Source: Rossellomorea vietnamensis
GTDB lineage: Bacteria; Bacillota; Bacilli; Bacillales; Bacillaceae_B
Assembly (NCBI RefSeq): GCF_008180615.1
Contig: NZ_VTEH01000001.1
Coordinates: 524,680-588,679, forward strand
Length of the DNA stretch: 64,000 bases
Reading direction: 5' to 3'
Shown piece by piece: positions 9,342 through 18,405 of this stretch. Under the pieces are notes generated by a model that was not told the DNA's origin, did no database searches, and was given only the letters and a program-made list of their open reading frames with translations. A program made the translations under genes and the position numbers. Within the stretch, counting starts at the first letter, position 1, and each line of letters opens with the position of its first letter.

Positions 9342-10337
9342 TTACTTCAAACGTATTTTACGTCTTTTCTTCCTTTTTCTTATACCAAAGTGAAGCCAGC
9401 CAATTTTTACGAAAAATAGAAACATCCCCATTGCTATTAATCCCATTACTCCAAGAACAACAAAATAGCCATTCCTCTCTTCCAGTTCAGGCATATAAAC
9501 AAAATTCATGCCGTACAGGCCCGCAATAAATGTTAACGGCATAAAAATGGTTGTGATGACAGTAAGGGTCATCATTATATTATTCATTTTATCTGAATTG
9601 ATGGAAAGGTAATTATCACGGATATCGGATGAAAATTCCCTGTATGACTCAAGCATTTCCACCAGCTTCAACAAGTGATCGTAAACGTCATTGTAATAAA
9701 GATGGTGATCTTTAAGAAAGTTCAGCTTACCTGTGTTCAAGATCCTGTACATCAAGTCCCTCATTGGAACGAGTGATCTGCGAAGTTTGGACATATCATG
9801 CCTGATATCAAAAAGGCGCTCCATGATTGCTGAAGTATTCGTATTTTCGAGAACATCCTCAATTTGGTTCAAGCTGTCTTCAATCTTGTAAACAAGCGGA
9901 AAGAAGTCATCCACCAGGCCATCTATTATTTCATGCATAATATTATATGTAGTATACTTCCCGCTTTTCATCTTATCTGTATTGTTCCAAGTACTCTCCA
10001 CAATATCAACAGGCTGTTTATGGAAAGTGACAATGAACTTATCACTGACAAACATATTCACTTCATGAAAGTCGAGTGTCTTATGATCAATCGTATGCAT
10101 GAGCAGGAAAAAGTAATCATCATAAAAATCAAGTTTAGGTCGTTCACTGAACTCTTCTATACAATCCTCTATGGCCAGAGGATGGAATTGAAAAAAATCA
10201 TGCAGCTGTTGAGTTTCATTGCTGTCTGGCTGGACAAAGTCCACCCAAAACCATTGATTATCTTCTCTGCTTACTTCTTCTAAGGGAATATCGCGTCTTA
10301 CATCCCCATTTTCCTTCACAACTATAGTCCTTATCAT
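9342..10337 (-). CDS. corA: CorA-type magnesium/divalent cation channel
   Basis: About 331 aa. CorA forms pentameric inner-membrane channels for Mg2+ (or Co2+/Ni2+). A long soluble N-terminal domain is followed by two C-terminal membrane helices. The YGMNF selectivity motif sits at the end of the first helix (after FMPLTFIAGL), and a basic tail follows the second. The ATG at 10337 has GGGGAG about 6 nt upstream; the in-frame start at 10379 lacks a site. It is inserted between cheV and patA, which are neighbours in B. subtilis. I looked for a Mg2+ riboswitch upstream and found a MITE copy instead. Confidence 0.93.
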   Translation of the reverse strand: MIRTIVVKENGDVRRDIPLEEVSREDNQWFWVDFVQPDSNETQQLHDFFQFHPLAIEDCIEEFSERPKLDFYDDYFFLLMHTIDHKTLDFHEVNMFVSDKFIVTFHKQPVDIVESTWNNTDKMKSGKYTTYNIMHEIIDGLVDDFFPLVYKIEDSLNQIEDVLENTNTSAIMERLFDIRHDMSKLRRSLVPMRDLMYRILNTGKLNFLKDHHLYYNDVYDHLLKLVEMLESYREFSSDIRDNYLSINSDKMNNIMMTLTVITTIFMPLTFIAGLYGMNFVYMPELEERNGYFVVLGVMGLIAMGMFLFFVKIGWLHFGIRKRKKRRKIRLK

Positions 10338-10437
10338 AACGTTCTCCCCAGACTCCGTGTTCTCTTTTGTAGAATTCACTTGCCCTTCACCAGTACGATT
10401 TATTGCTTATCACAGGAACTGATCCACTTTTTATGCG

Positions 10438-10587
10438 GGCTTTTTGTAAACTGCTGCTATTCCATACAATCCCCCCAAAAATAACACCATAATTGAGCGG
10501 TGATACCCTTATAAGCTGCTCTCGCCGTAGAGGGACAACCTTAGTATTAGGGAAATCCGAAAGCGGCAGCATATACAAAAGCAGCCA
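10438..10587. repeat. MITE-like element, reverse orientation
   Basis: Reads GGCTTTTTGTAAACTGCTGC at its left and AAAGCGGCAGCATATAC..GCAGCC at its right, which is the reverse complement order of the element at 49029-49224, including an inner CCTTAGTATTAGG block. It fills the space between corA and patA and lies in the leader region of corA. Confidence 0.75.
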
Positions 10588-10707
10588 GGCTAAGAGGGCT
10601 TTTATATTTTTACCCCTTCTCCAAACAAGCTAATCTCCTAATGTCGTTTTAATGCCGATAACATGGTAAAATATGAAGCAAGTTAGAAAGAGAAGGTGTT
10701 ATAAATA

Positions 10708-11877
10708 ATGGACCATTTAATTAATCAACAAGTTCAAAATATCGAAATATCAGGGATCCGTAAATTTTTCAATATGGTTTCAGATATTGAAGATATGGTA
10801 TCCCTTACCCTTGGCCAGCCCGATTTTCCGACTCCCGGCCATATTAAGAAAGCTGCCAAAAAGGCAATTGATGCGGGTTACACAAACTATACCCATAATG
10901 CAGGTTTCCCCCAATTAAGAGAAGCCGCCGCCAATTTTTATAGAAAAAAGTATAATGTCTCTTTTGACCCGGCAAATGAAGTTATCATTACAAATGGAGC
11001 CTCACAAGGAATTGACTCCACTCTAAGGACCCTTTTGAGTACCGGGGATGAAGTGATTCTACCGGGGCCGGTATATCCCGGATATGAACCAATCATAAAA
11101 TTGTGCGGCGCTTTACCTGTCTTTGCCGATACGGTGTCAAATGGCTTTAAAATGGATGCTGAAACTATAAGCCGATACATAACAGAAAAAACCAAGTGCA
11201 TCATTCTGCCCTATCCTTCAAACCCGACAGGAGTAAGTTTGACAGCCAGTGAGTTAAAAGAAATTGCCAGCCTTATTAAAGGGAAGGATATATTTATACT
11301 GGCTGATGAGATTTACAGCGAACTGACTTACGACCGGAATCATACTTCCATTTCGGAATTCCTTAAAGACCAAACCATTGTTATTAATGGCTTATCCAAG
11401 TCCCATTCCATGACAGGCTGGAGAATAGGCATGGTCTTTGCACCTGAAAATATCGCTAAACATATACTTAAAGTTCATCAATATAATGTCTCATGTGCTT
11501 CATCAATATCACAAAAAGCTGCATTTGAAGCTTTAACAGAGGGAATTAATGATTCAGATATCATGAGGGATGAATATAAAATCAGAAGGGATTATGTTTC
11601 TGAAAAATTAAAGGAAATGGGATTTGACGTGATCCTTCCCGATGGGGCTTTTTATTTCTTTGTTAAAATTCCAGACTTTTTTAACGAGGATTCATTTACA
11701 TTTGCTCTTACATTGGCTAAAAAGTACAAAGCAGGCGTGGTTCCCGGCAATAGTTTTTCTTCTTTTGGAGAAGGATTCTTCCGCCTGTCTTATGCATGTT
11801 CGATGGAAGAACTTCAAAAAGGTATGAACAGAATTCAAGCATACGTGCGAGATGCTCAAGCCTTTATAAAGAAGTAG
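10708..11877 (+). CDS. patA: PLP-dependent aminotransferase PatA
   Basis: 389 aa, fold-type I aminotransferase very similar to B. subtilis PatA, assigned as N-acetyl-LL-diaminopimelate aminotransferase in lysine and meso-diaminopimelate synthesis. The PLP lysine is Lys231 in INGLSKSHSMTGWRIG. YPSNPTGVSL and ILADEIYSEL carry the Asn and Asp/Tyr that bind the cofactor, and FRLSYACS contains the substrate-carboxylate Arg. The ATG at 10708 follows GAGAAGGTG with a suitable spacer. It is monocistronic and ends at a bidirectional terminator. Confidence 0.93.
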   Translation: MDHLINQQVQNIEISGIRKFFNMVSDIEDMVSLTLGQPDFPTPGHIKKAAKKAIDAGYTNYTHNAGFPQLREAAANFYRKKYNVSFDPANEVIITNGASQGIDSTLRTLLSTGDEVILPGPVYPGYEPIIKLCGALPVFADTVSNGFKMDAETISRYITEKTKCIILPYPSNPTGVSLTASELKEIASLIKGKDIFILADEIYSELTYDRNHTSISEFLKDQTIVINGLSKSHSMTGWRIGMVFAPENIAKHILKVHQYNVSCASSISQKAAFEALTEGINDSDIMRDEYKIRRDYVSEKLKEMGFDVILPDGAFYFFVKIPDFFNEDSFTFALTLAKKYKAGVVPGNSFSSFGEGFFRLSYACSMEELQKGMNRIQAYVRDAQAFIKK

Positions 11878-11925
11878 GAAGTTCTCATCGTCTGCAAATA
11901 TAGACAAAGGAGCAGACAATGTAAC

Positions 11926-12030
11926 GGGTCTGTTTTGAAGTACAAAAATAACAATTACACATCAAAAGGAGTGTCAAATCGCATTGATTTTGACACTCCT
12001 TTTTTGGTTGTTTTAGCGGTATTCTTGCTG
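11926..12030. repeat. Terminator-containing repeat, copy 1
   Basis: About 105 bp containing the patA terminator. It resembles 16186-16303 both in the hairpin and in the flanks: GGTCTGTT before, and AGCGGTATTCTTGCTGGTA after versus AACGGTATTTTTGCCAGTA. Confidence 0.6.
11964..12006. terminator. Bidirectional terminator after patA
   Basis: Stem AAAGGAGTGTCAAA / TTTTGACACTCCTTTTTT with a 9-nt loop and T runs on both strands, lying between convergent patA and ykwC. Confidence 0.88.
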
Positions 12031-12248
12031 GTAAATCTGTTCAATTGGTTAAACGAAATGCACCCTGAATAGCAAATGACAGAACTTTTTGTTCTTCTAA
12101 ATTTGTGACACAATTTCCTATACACTTTCAATCCTAATATTAATCTGAAGGAGAGTTGTTAATCATAGTTAATTATAAAAAATCTAGCAATGATTCGATT
12201 GGAACGGAAGGTGCGTGACCTCCTGCGGGACTAGCGTGCGTCTAGTTC

Positions 12249-12361
12249 CAGCACCTAGCCCCTCGGGGTCAAATAACCCCAAGAGATAAAAAGGTAGACC
12301 GCCTTTTTTTCTCTTGAGAACATTTGCCTGTCGGGGCTGATCAAGGTGCTTCCACTTTTGA
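12249..12361 (-). repeat. Structured 115-bp repeat, copy in reverse orientation
   Basis: On the minus strand it carries AGCCCCGACAGGCAAATG, TTCTCAAGAGAAAAAAA, TCTCTTGGGGTTATTTG and ACCCCGAGGGGCT, in the same order as the two copies at 27929-28050 and 28053-28162. Nested arms suggest a strong fold. The flank (12200-12235) contains CCTCCTGCGGGAC, another common Bacillus intergenic motif. Confidence 0.75.
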
Positions 12362-12457
12362 GATGAATTCCCGGACAGCACACTTATCTTGTAAAATTCT
12401 CCCGGGAACAAAAACCTTAAGAGCAGCAGATAGTATCTCCCGCAGGTAGGAACATAA

Positions 12458-13327
12458 TTATTCATTCCATATTTTTATCAAAGCCTGAGTCCCATCATTA
12501 GCAGCACCAGCTGAACTAAGTTCTTCATACAGTTCTTTTGCCAAGGATAATCCAGGCAGTGCCAATCCCATAGTCTCAGCTTCTTCCAGAGCGATTCCCA
12601 TGTCTTTAATGAAGTGCTTAACATAGAAGCCTGGCTCAAAGTCATATGCAGCCATCCTTGGCGCAAGATTGGACAGTGACCAGCTGCCGGCAGCTCCTCC
12701 TGAAATGGTCTTAAGGACTGCCTCCAAGTCCAATCCCGCTTTCCTTGCATAGACAAGGGCCTCACATACTCCAATCATATTGCTGGCGATGGCGATTTGA
12801 TTGGCCATTTTGGTATGCTGTCCTGAACCAGCTCCTCCATGATATCTGATGTTAGAACCAAACGCCTTCATATAAGGCAGGGCTTTTTCATAAACACCTT
12901 CATCTCCACCCACCATGATCGAAAGAGTTCCATTTCTCGCACCCGTGTCCCCTCCCGAGACCGGGGCATCGAGTGTATGTATTCCATTTAGTTTAGCGGA
13001 ATTATATATTTCTTGCGCAAGAGCAGGTTTAGAAGTTGTCATATCCACCGCAATCAAGCCTTCTCTGCCATTATGAAGTATCCCGTTCTCTCCCAAATAA
13101 ATTTCTGATACATCATGAGGGTAGCCCACAATCGAGAATAGAATATCTACCTTTGCGGCCAGTTCTCCTGGAGACTCGCTCCACGTCGCACCAGCTTTCA
13201 ACAGCTCTCCTGCTTTTTCTTTCGTTCTAGTATAGACAGATAAATTTTCGTACTTCTGCAAAAGGTGAAGAGCCATGCTTTTACCCATTACTCCTGTTCC
13301 GATGAAACCTGCTTTTAATATATTCAT
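12458..13327 (-). CDS. ykwC: NAD(P)-dependent beta-hydroxyacid dehydrogenase (YkwC)
   Basis: About 289 aa, 3-hydroxyisobutyrate dehydrogenase family, and very similar to B. subtilis YkwC. GFIGTGVMGKSMA is the Rossmann dinucleotide motif, DAPVSGGDTGARNGTL the substrate-binding signature, and the catalytic Lys lies in GSGQHTKMANQIAIA. The physiological substrate is not known. The ATG at 13327 is chosen because AAGGGGA lies 9 nt upstream; the ATG at 13336 would sit directly on that site. A 460-bp leader with two terminator-like hairpins and a cre-like site precedes it. Confidence 0.9.
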   Translation of the reverse strand: MNILKAGFIGTGVMGKSMALHLLQKYENLSVYTRTKEKAGELLKAGATWSESPGELAAKVDILFSIVGYPHDVSEIYLGENGILHNGREGLIAVDMTTSKPALAQEIYNSAKLNGIHTLDAPVSGGDTGARNGTLSIMVGGDEGVYEKALPYMKAFGSNIRYHGGAGSGQHTKMANQIAIASNMIGVCEALVYARKAGLDLEAVLKTISGGAAGSWSLSNLAPRMAAYDFEPGFYVKHFIKDMGIALEEAETMGLALPGLSLAKELYEELSSAGAANDGTQALIKIWNE

Positions 13328-13404
13328 TCTTACCATTCCCCTTCATATAGTTTACTGCCATTATAATAAATTTTCTGCTTTAACAATACTTTATTGTCTG
13401 GTAC

Positions 13405-13432
13405 GAAAAAAAAGAGGACCTGCTATGCAGGC
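13405..13432 (-). terminator. Terminator-like hairpin upstream of ykwC
   Basis: On the minus strand GAGGGCCTGC-ATA-GCAGGTCCTC is followed by eight T. It lies about 80 bp upstream of the ykwC start and reads in the same direction. The ptsI operon already has a closer terminator, so this one may end a leader RNA of ykwC. Confidence 0.7.
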
Positions 13433-13454
13433 CCTCAAAGAAAAGGGGGTTGTA

Positions 13455-13502
13455 AAAAGAGAATCTCCAACTTTATGCTTAATAATAGGATTCCCTCTTT
13501 TA
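13455..13502 (-). other. Second hairpin in the ykwC leader
   Basis: On the minus strand AAAAGAGGGAATC can pair, with G-U wobbles, to GATTCTCTTTTT across a loop of about 24 nt, ending in a T run. It could be a weak terminator or part of an attenuator together with the hairpin at 13405-13432. Confidence 0.4.
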
Positions 13503-13552
13503 TAATGATTAAACCTCTATTTCGAAAAAGATTTTATGAATTTCACCCTTTA

Positions 13553-13566
13553 AAAAAGCGCTTACA
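13553..13566. promoter_or_regulatory. Possible CcpA cre site
   Basis: AAAAAGCGCTTACA differs from the consensus TGAAAGCGCTTACA only at the first two positions, with the central GCGC intact. It lies about 230 bp upstream of ykwC, between ykwC and ptsHI. Confidence 0.4.
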
Positions 13567-13684
13567 TGTTTTATAATGGTTAATGGCCGCATCATAACGT
13601 AAGTACCCTGGTCAAACCCGGGGGCGCTGCTGATAATACATTTAAGAGTTACCACTCAGATGGATTAGATGAATTTCTTATGCA

Positions 13685-13717
13685 ATAAAGAAAAGCCAGG
13701 TGCGTGAACACCTGGCT
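13685..13717 (-). terminator. Rho-independent terminator of ptsHI
   Basis: Perfect stem AGCCAGGTG / CACCTGGCT at 13694-13717, followed on the minus strand by TTTTCTTTAT. It lies about 90 bp beyond the ptsI stop. Confidence 0.85.
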
Positions 13718-13720
13718 AAT

Positions 13721-13791
13721 AGGGGGAAATGAGAATGAAAAGGCTGAGTAAGTCACCGCTGATGTAGTACTTATATACCCTCATTTCCCCC
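13721..13791. other. Long inverted repeat downstream of ptsI
   Basis: AGGGGGAAATGAG at 13721-13733 is the inverse of CTCATTTCCCCC at 13780-13791, with about 46 nt between. The plus strand of the interval can be read as a 12-codon frame from the ATG at 13729, but this ATG lies inside the arm, so translation is doubtful. Confidence 0.55.
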
Positions 13792-13805
13792 ATTGAATCA
13801 TATTT

Positions 13806-15524
13806 TTAAGAGTTAATAACTTTTTTTACTGCTTCCATGACACTGTCGTTCGTGTCAAGCGCTAATACTTCATTAGCAAGGGCTTGCATATCCGATTTAT
13901 TCAGATTCCTGATTTGAGAACGCGCCTTCAGGATTGAAGTGGCACTCATTGAGAATTCGTCAAGGCCAAGGCCAAGAAGGATAGGTATGGCAATTTCATC
14001 TCCTGCCATCTCACCGCACATTCCGGCCCACTTACCTTCTTTATGAGCTGCATCGATAACCATCTTGACTAGACGAAGGATTGCAGGATTGTATGGCTGG
14101 TACAGGTAAGAGACCTGTTCATTCATACGATCCGCAGCCATCGTATATTGGATTAAATCATTTGTTCCAATTGAAAAGAAGTCGACTTCTTTAGCAAACA
14201 CATCGGCCATTACGGCTGTTGATGGAATTTCGACCATGATACCCAGCTCAATGGACTGTGATACTTGTTCGCCCGCTTCGACGAGGTTTGATTTTTCTTC
14301 TTCCAAGATAGATTTCGCTTCTCTGAATTCATTCAGATTGGAAATCATCGGGAACATGATTTTTAGGTTTCCATAAATGCTGGCTCTTAACAGTGCTCTC
14401 AACTGAGTACGGAAAATGCTCTGTTCATCAAGGCAGAGACGGATTGCACGATAACCAAGGAAAGGGTTCATTTCTTTTGGAAGGTCAAGATAAGGAAGCT
14501 CTTTATCTCCTCCGATATCCAATGTCCTGACAACTACAGGCTTATCGCCCATTCCTTCCAGAACAGCCTTGTATGCTTCGTATTGTTCATCCTCGCTGGG
14601 CAATTCTGTTCTGCCCATGTAAAGAAATTCAGTCCGGTAAAGACCGATTCCTTCACCGCCATTATTTCTTACACCTTCCAAGTCTTTAGGTGTACCGATA
14701 TTGGCAGCAAGCTCAACGTGAGTACCATCTGCAGAAACCGTCTTCTCATTGACAAGTTTTGCCCACTCTTGTTTCTGCTTTTCATATTGCTCATGCTCTT
14801 TCTTGTACTGCTCTACCACTTCAGGAGTAGGATTGATATGTACTTCCCCATTCAACCCATCTACAATAACAAGATCTCCGTTTTTGATTTCTGAAGTAAC
14901 ATCCTTCGTCCCTACAACCGCAGGAATTTCCATTGACCTCGCCATGATGGCTGAGTGAGAAGTTCTTCCTCCAATGTCGGTCGTAAATCCTTTTACGAAC
15001 TCCCTGTTCAGCTGGGCTGTATCAGAAGGAGTCAAGTCTTCTGCAATGATGATGACTTCCTCTGAAATCATGCTCGGATTGGAGATTTGAACACCAAGGA
15101 GATGTGCCAGTACACGTTTCGTTACGTCACGTATATCTGCTGCACGCTCTCTCATGTACTCATTGTCCATTCCTTCAAACATGGAAACGAACATATCTGC
15201 AGTGTTTTTCAGAGCAGCCTCTGCATTAACTTTTTCATTCTTGATGTTATCTTCTATAGGTGATATCAACTCAGGATCACTGAGAACAAGTAAGTGAGCA
15301 TCAAATATCGCTGCTTTGTCGGCACCGAGGTCTTCATGTGCTTTCTCTCTGATTGCTTCCAATTCAGACTTTGAAGTCGAGAGGGCTTCACTGAAACGGT
15401 TTACCTCAGCGTCAACATCCACTACTTCCTTTTTTTCAATAGAAAGGTCAGGTTCCACGAGGCGGTAGGCTTTTGCGATGGCAATGCCATTTGAAGCTGC
15501 TATTCCTTTAAGCATACTAGACAT
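13806..15524 (-). CDS. ptsI: PTS enzyme I
   Basis: 572 aa. Phosphoenolpyruvate-protein phosphotransferase: it takes phosphate from PEP and passes it to HPr. The active His (His190 here) lies in [21 protein letters not shown]. The C-terminal TIM barrel has [13 protein letters not shown], the PEP-site signature [17 protein letters not shown], and the active-site Cys in [10 protein letters not shown]. Its ATG at 15524 overlaps the ptsH stop codon (translational coupling). A second Met at residue 4 is an alternative start. Confidence 0.96.
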   Translation of the reverse strand: MSSMLKGIAASNGIAIAKAYRLVEPDLSIEKKEVVDVDAEVNRFSEALSTSKSELEAIREKAHEDLGADKAAIFDAHLLVLSDPELISPIEDNIKNEKVNAEAALKNTADMFVSMFEGMDNEYMRERAADIRDVTKRVLAHLLGVQISNPSMISEEVIIIAEDLTPSDTAQLNREFVKGFTTDIGGRTSHSAIMARSMEIPAVVGTKDVTSEIKNGDLVIVDGLNGEVHINPTPEVVEQYKKEHEQYEKQKQEWAKLVNEKTVSADGTHVELAANIGTPKDLEGVRNNGGEGIGLYRTEFLYMGRTELPSEDEQYEAYKAVLEGMGDKPVVVRTLDIGGDKELPYLDLPKEMNPFLGYRAIRLCLDEQSIFRTQLRALLRASIYGNLKIMFPMISNLNEFREAKSILEEEKSNLVEAGEQVSQSIELGIMVEIPSTAVMADVFAKEVDFFSIGTNDLIQYTMAADRMNEQVSYLYQPYNPAILRLVKMVIDAAHKEGKWAGMCGEMAGDEIAIPILLGLGLDEFSMSATSILKARSQIRNLNKSDMQALANEVLALDTNDSVMEAVKKVINS

Positions 15525-15790
15525 TACTCTGCAAGTCCTTCTTTTTTCAGTGTTTCTTCAAGGCTGTTCAATGCCTCTTCTTCATCGCTTCCCTCAGTGA
15601 TGATTGTGATATCAGCACCTTTGCCTACACCTAGAGACATAACACCCATGATTGATTTAAGATTGACTTTCTTCTCTTTATACTGCAAGTGAACCTCAGA
15701 ATCGAATTTGCTTGCTGTTTGAACAAGAAGTGTTGCCGGACGGGCATGAATCCCTGTATCAGCTATTACTGTAAATTGTTTTTGTGCCAT
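15524..15790 (-). CDS. ptsH: PTS phosphocarrier protein HPr
   Basis: 88 aa, the usual HPr length. His15 in TGIHARPA is the enzyme I phosphorylation site, and Ser46 in [10 protein letters not shown] is the HPr kinase site that links it to CcpA-mediated carbon catabolite control. The ATG at 15790 follows AAGGAG with a 10-nt spacer and gives exact family numbering; the longer in-frame reading from 15853 has none of this support. It is the first gene of the ptsHI operon. ptsG is not next to it. Confidence 0.97.
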   Translation of the reverse strand: MAQKQFTVIADTGIHARPATLLVQTASKFDSEVHLQYKEKKVNLKSIMGVMSLGVGKGADITIITEGSDEEEALNSLEETLKKEGLAE

Positions 15791-15900
15791 AATTAATCTA
15801 CTCCTTAACATAGGTTTATTTTTCAGCTTTTTAACCGGGTGGAAAATCCCCAATTAAATACCGCGATAGTACGGAATGATATAAGCCTTTTCAATTTAAA

Positions 15901-15929
15901 AGAATAGCATGCAATTTAAAGTTTAACAA
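15901..15929 (-). promoter_or_regulatory. Possible sigma-A promoter of ptsHI
   Basis: On the minus strand TTGTTA (15924-15929) and TATTCT (15901-15906) are 17 bp apart, about 110 bp upstream of ptsH. Both boxes match the consensus at four of six positions. Confidence 0.3.
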
Positions 15930-16185
15930 TTGTAAAGCATGATATTTTTATTATTTTCATAAATTAGACATCTTATGTCCAAAATCAGGCATTTTGCCGG
16001 CTATATTTTAAATCTTTTTTCAGCTCCATAAAGCATTCCGCTATAGGATGTATTGTTTTGCAGCGGCTGTTCCCTTTGTCCATATCCTGTACGATTTTTG
16101 CTTCTCATCACGTCTATATTTAGATTTCCCTCAAAAGCCTGAATTAAACGCTTGTGAAAGCTTATAAAAAAAGTTCATTCAGTAC

Positions 16186-16303
16186 AGGATCTGTTATCGA
16201 GTTCATATTTTAAAATTCCACATAAAAAGGAGTGCCAAACCGCATCGATTTGTCACTCCTTTTTTCTTTTTCTTGATTTAACGGTATTTTTGCCAGTACT
16301 TCG
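16186..16303. repeat. Terminator-containing repeat, copy 2
   Basis: Second copy of the element at 11926-12030, with the hairpin and both flanks recognisable. I see nothing else in 15930-16185. Confidence 0.6.
16223..16266. terminator. Terminator after the small gene at 16390
   Basis: Stem AAAAAGGAGTG-CAAA / TTTG-CACTCCTTTTTT with T runs on both strands. On the minus strand it lies beyond the stop of the 84-aa gene. Confidence 0.8.
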
Positions 16304-16389
16304 TTCCACTGGCAGAAGTTTATATACGGGAACAGAACCTGTTTTTTATTCATGATGTTTTTTTAAGGTTCGATTTTCTTCCTTGGAAT

Positions 16390-16644
16390 TTATACCTTCT
16401 GCTTATTGGCAAGGATTGCATTATAGCTGATTTTCGCTTTGGAAATGGTTCCTTGTAATGCGGATTCATGAGCGTCTGTAATACCGGTATAAACATTAAC
16501 TAGATCACAAATACATCTGGAAAGCATCTCTGCAGTATGCTTCAAATCTTTTTCTTTATAATGTACATCATCTTTCAATAATTCCTCTATTATATCCAGT
16601 GCGATGCTCTTCACTTTCAATGCCTGCTCCATTTCAATTTTCAT
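16390..16644 (-). CDS. Small helical protein of unknown function
   Basis: 84 aa, predicted mostly alpha-helical and soluble, with one CxC pair (RCICDLV). I do not recognise a family. GGAAGGGGCAGGAAGA precedes the ATG and a good terminator follows about 125 bp downstream, which supports a real monocistronic gene. There is no clear functional link to ptsHI on one side or the ABC system on the other. Confidence 0.6.
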   Translation of the reverse strand: MKIEMEQALKVKSIALDIIEELLKDDVHYKEKDLKHTAEMLSRCICDLVNVYTGITDAHESALQGTISKAKISYNAILANKQKV

Positions 16645-16763
16645 TCTTCCTGCCCCTTCCTATCAATCGATTCTACTAAAGCCTATGTGCCCGCATAGAA
16701 AAATAGAACTGATAGAGATAGATTAGTGACCCAATGCCTGAACGTCAGAAATCATTCAGAATA

Positions 16764-17546
16764 TCAATCGAGAAGCCGGCTGTCTTTTGTAAAAAAGGTC
16801 CTGTACCCCAGCAGAATGAATATGATTACAGTGAGTGACACACTTCCCAATATCCCAAGAAGAATGGCTATTTGATATTCTATCGCGAGAAGAGGACTGA
16901 CACCGGAAAGAATCTGCCCTGTCATCATACCCGGAAGAAAGACAATCCCCATTCCCAGCATATTATTGATGGTCGGAAGAACTGCAGAATCAAATGCATT
17001 ATCTACATATGGCTTTGCTGCCGCCTGCGGTTCTGCCCCGAGCATAAGGGCTCCCTCGATTCTGGCTCTGCTGGCAGAAAACCCTTGTATCAACGTTTTA
17101 ACACCCAGTGTGATACCTGTCATGGAGTTTCCGATGATCATTCCCGCAATGGGGATAAAGTAGCGTGGATCATACCATGGAGAGAAATGGATGACGATCA
17201 TATTGAAATATAAGAGACTCGCCAGGCTCCCTGATAACATGGAGACGGTGATGATACTTTTCATCTGCATAGAAAGCTTCTCCCTGACTTGCTTGAACAC
17301 ATTTCGTATCGCAAAAATTTCCATGATCAGTATGATCAATACCGTAAGAAGTGGATGGGGATTGTCAAATATATATGTGAGGACATAACCAGCAAGTATC
17401 AATTGAATAGTCATTCTCATAGTGGCGATGGCAATTTGTTTTTCCCTGGATATCTTCCTCACTTTAACAATAAAAATAAGAACAAGAACAAATATATAAG
17501 CTGCGATCAACCTAGTGAGTTCAATATCTATTATGCCTTCATTCAA
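16764..17546 (-). CDS. ABC exporter permease, UPF0014/FetB family
   Basis: About 260 aa with roughly seven hydrophobic helices. It resembles FetB (YbbM) of E. coli and YjkA of B. subtilis, the permease of a two-component ABC system linked to iron export and oxidative stress resistance in E. coli. Family segments visible are IAIATMRMTIQLILAGY, IAGMIIGNSMTGI, ALMLGAEPQAA and LPGMMTGQILSG. The TTG at 17546 is preferred because AGGTG lies 6 nt upstream and it overlaps the ATPase by only 8 nt; an earlier TTG at 17597 has no site. Substrate is inferred from family only. Confidence 0.82.
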   Translation of the reverse strand: MNEGIIDIELTRLIAAYIFVLVLIFIVKVRKISREKQIAIATMRMTIQLILAGYVLTYIFDNPHPLLTVLIILIMEIFAIRNVFKQVREKLSMQMKSIITVSMLSGSLASLLYFNMIVIHFSPWYDPRYFIPIAGMIIGNSMTGITLGVKTLIQGFSASRARIEGALMLGAEPQAAAKPYVDNAFDSAVLPTINNMLGMGIVFLPGMMTGQILSGVSPLLAIEYQIAILLGILGSVSLTVIIFILLGYRTFFTKDSRLLD

Positions 17547-18177
17547 TGTGTTCACCTGCTTTTTTTCTGTATGGTAAGTGAATCTTATCCTCTCCAAACC
17601 TGTCAGCGACGCTTTCGGAATGAGTGACCATGATGACAGTGCCGTTCCTCTCCTTCACCGATTGGATGAATCTTTCCATCACTGCCTCTTCAGTTTCTGT
17701 ATCCAATGCTGATGTCGGTTCATCAAGAAGGTAAACGGAAGGATTCATTAAGAGGACCCTTGCCAATGCCAGGCGCTGTTTTTCACCGCCCGATAGTTTT
17801 TCAGAAGGCTCACTCAAAGCTTTTTCAAGGAGGACAATTTCCAAAGCTTCTTTTAACCTTTCAGGCGGAGCCGGGGCTCGCTTTGAAAACTTCAAACCGA
17901 TTTGTAAATTTTCTTCAATGCTTCCATCAAATAAGACTGGATCCTGCTGAAGCATGACGGCCTTCCTTCGCAGCTCTACTGAATCAATTGATTCCAAGGG
18001 CCTCTCTTTATAAAATATCCGGCCCTCTGTAGGAATGAGCATTTTATTGAGAAATTTAAGAATGGTTGATTTACCTGCACCGCTTTTACCAGTAATGCAA
18101 GTAACTTTTTCTTCTGCAAATTCCATGTTAATGGAATTCAGTATAGAATAATATGAAACATTTTCTAATCTGAACAT
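17539..18177 (-). CDS. ABC transporter ATPase, FetA/YjkB type
   Basis: 212 aa, a complete ABC ATPase domain: Walker A GKSGAGKST, Q-loop MLQQDPVLF, signature LSGGEKQRLALARVLL, Walker B VYLLDEPTSALD and the switch His in MVTHS. It is short, like FetA-type partners of UPF0014 permeases. CAGGAGG lies 7 nt upstream of the ATG. It is translated first, and its 3' end overlaps the permease gene, so the two form an operon. The function as putative metal (iron) efflux is an inference from the family. Confidence 0.88.
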   Translation of the reverse strand: MFRLENVSYYSILNSINMEFAEEKVTCITGKSGAGKSTILKFLNKMLIPTEGRIFYKERPLESIDSVELRRKAVMLQQDPVLFDGSIEENLQIGLKFSKRAPAPPERLKEALEIVLLEKALSEPSEKLSGGEKQRLALARVLLMNPSVYLLDEPTSALDTETEEAVMERFIQSVKERNGTVIMVTHSESVADRFGEDKIHLPYRKKAGEHIE

Positions 18178-18215
18178 TTACTCGCCTCCTGGACACTTAA
18201 ATGAAAATTTACCCA

Positions 18216-18243
18216 AAAAAAAGAGCAGTTATGCTCTTTTTTT
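18216..18243. terminator. Terminator between the FetAB-like operon and the DUF58 operon
   Basis: AAAAAAAGAGCA-GTTA-TGCTCTTTTTTT with T runs on both strands. On the minus strand it lies about 165 bp beyond the stop of the gene at 18406. Confidence 0.7.
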
Positions 18244-18405
18244 GAATGATAAGAAATTAAAGTATGTTGGTAAGGAATTAGTCAGCTGCACTGTACACCG
18301 ATTACCAACTGCCCCCGCCGGCAAAGTCCCCCGGGTTACCTAACCCTGCTCAAATAAACTGGATATGCGGACGGGGCACACTCAGATTTTAAGCAATTCA
18401 TTCCT

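Noticed and set aside
10387..10578. 63-codon frame upstream of corA, and a possible Mg2+ riboswitch in the same place
   Set aside because: The sequence is a reverse copy of the MITE-like element, and no M-box core could be matched.
12184..12465. 93-codon frame after ykwC
   Set aside because: It runs through the 115-bp structured repeat and has no conserved product or start signal.
13394..13576. 60-codon frame on the plus strand upstream of ykwC
   Set aside because: It overlaps the terminator-like hairpins of the ykwC leader and lacks a ribosome binding site.
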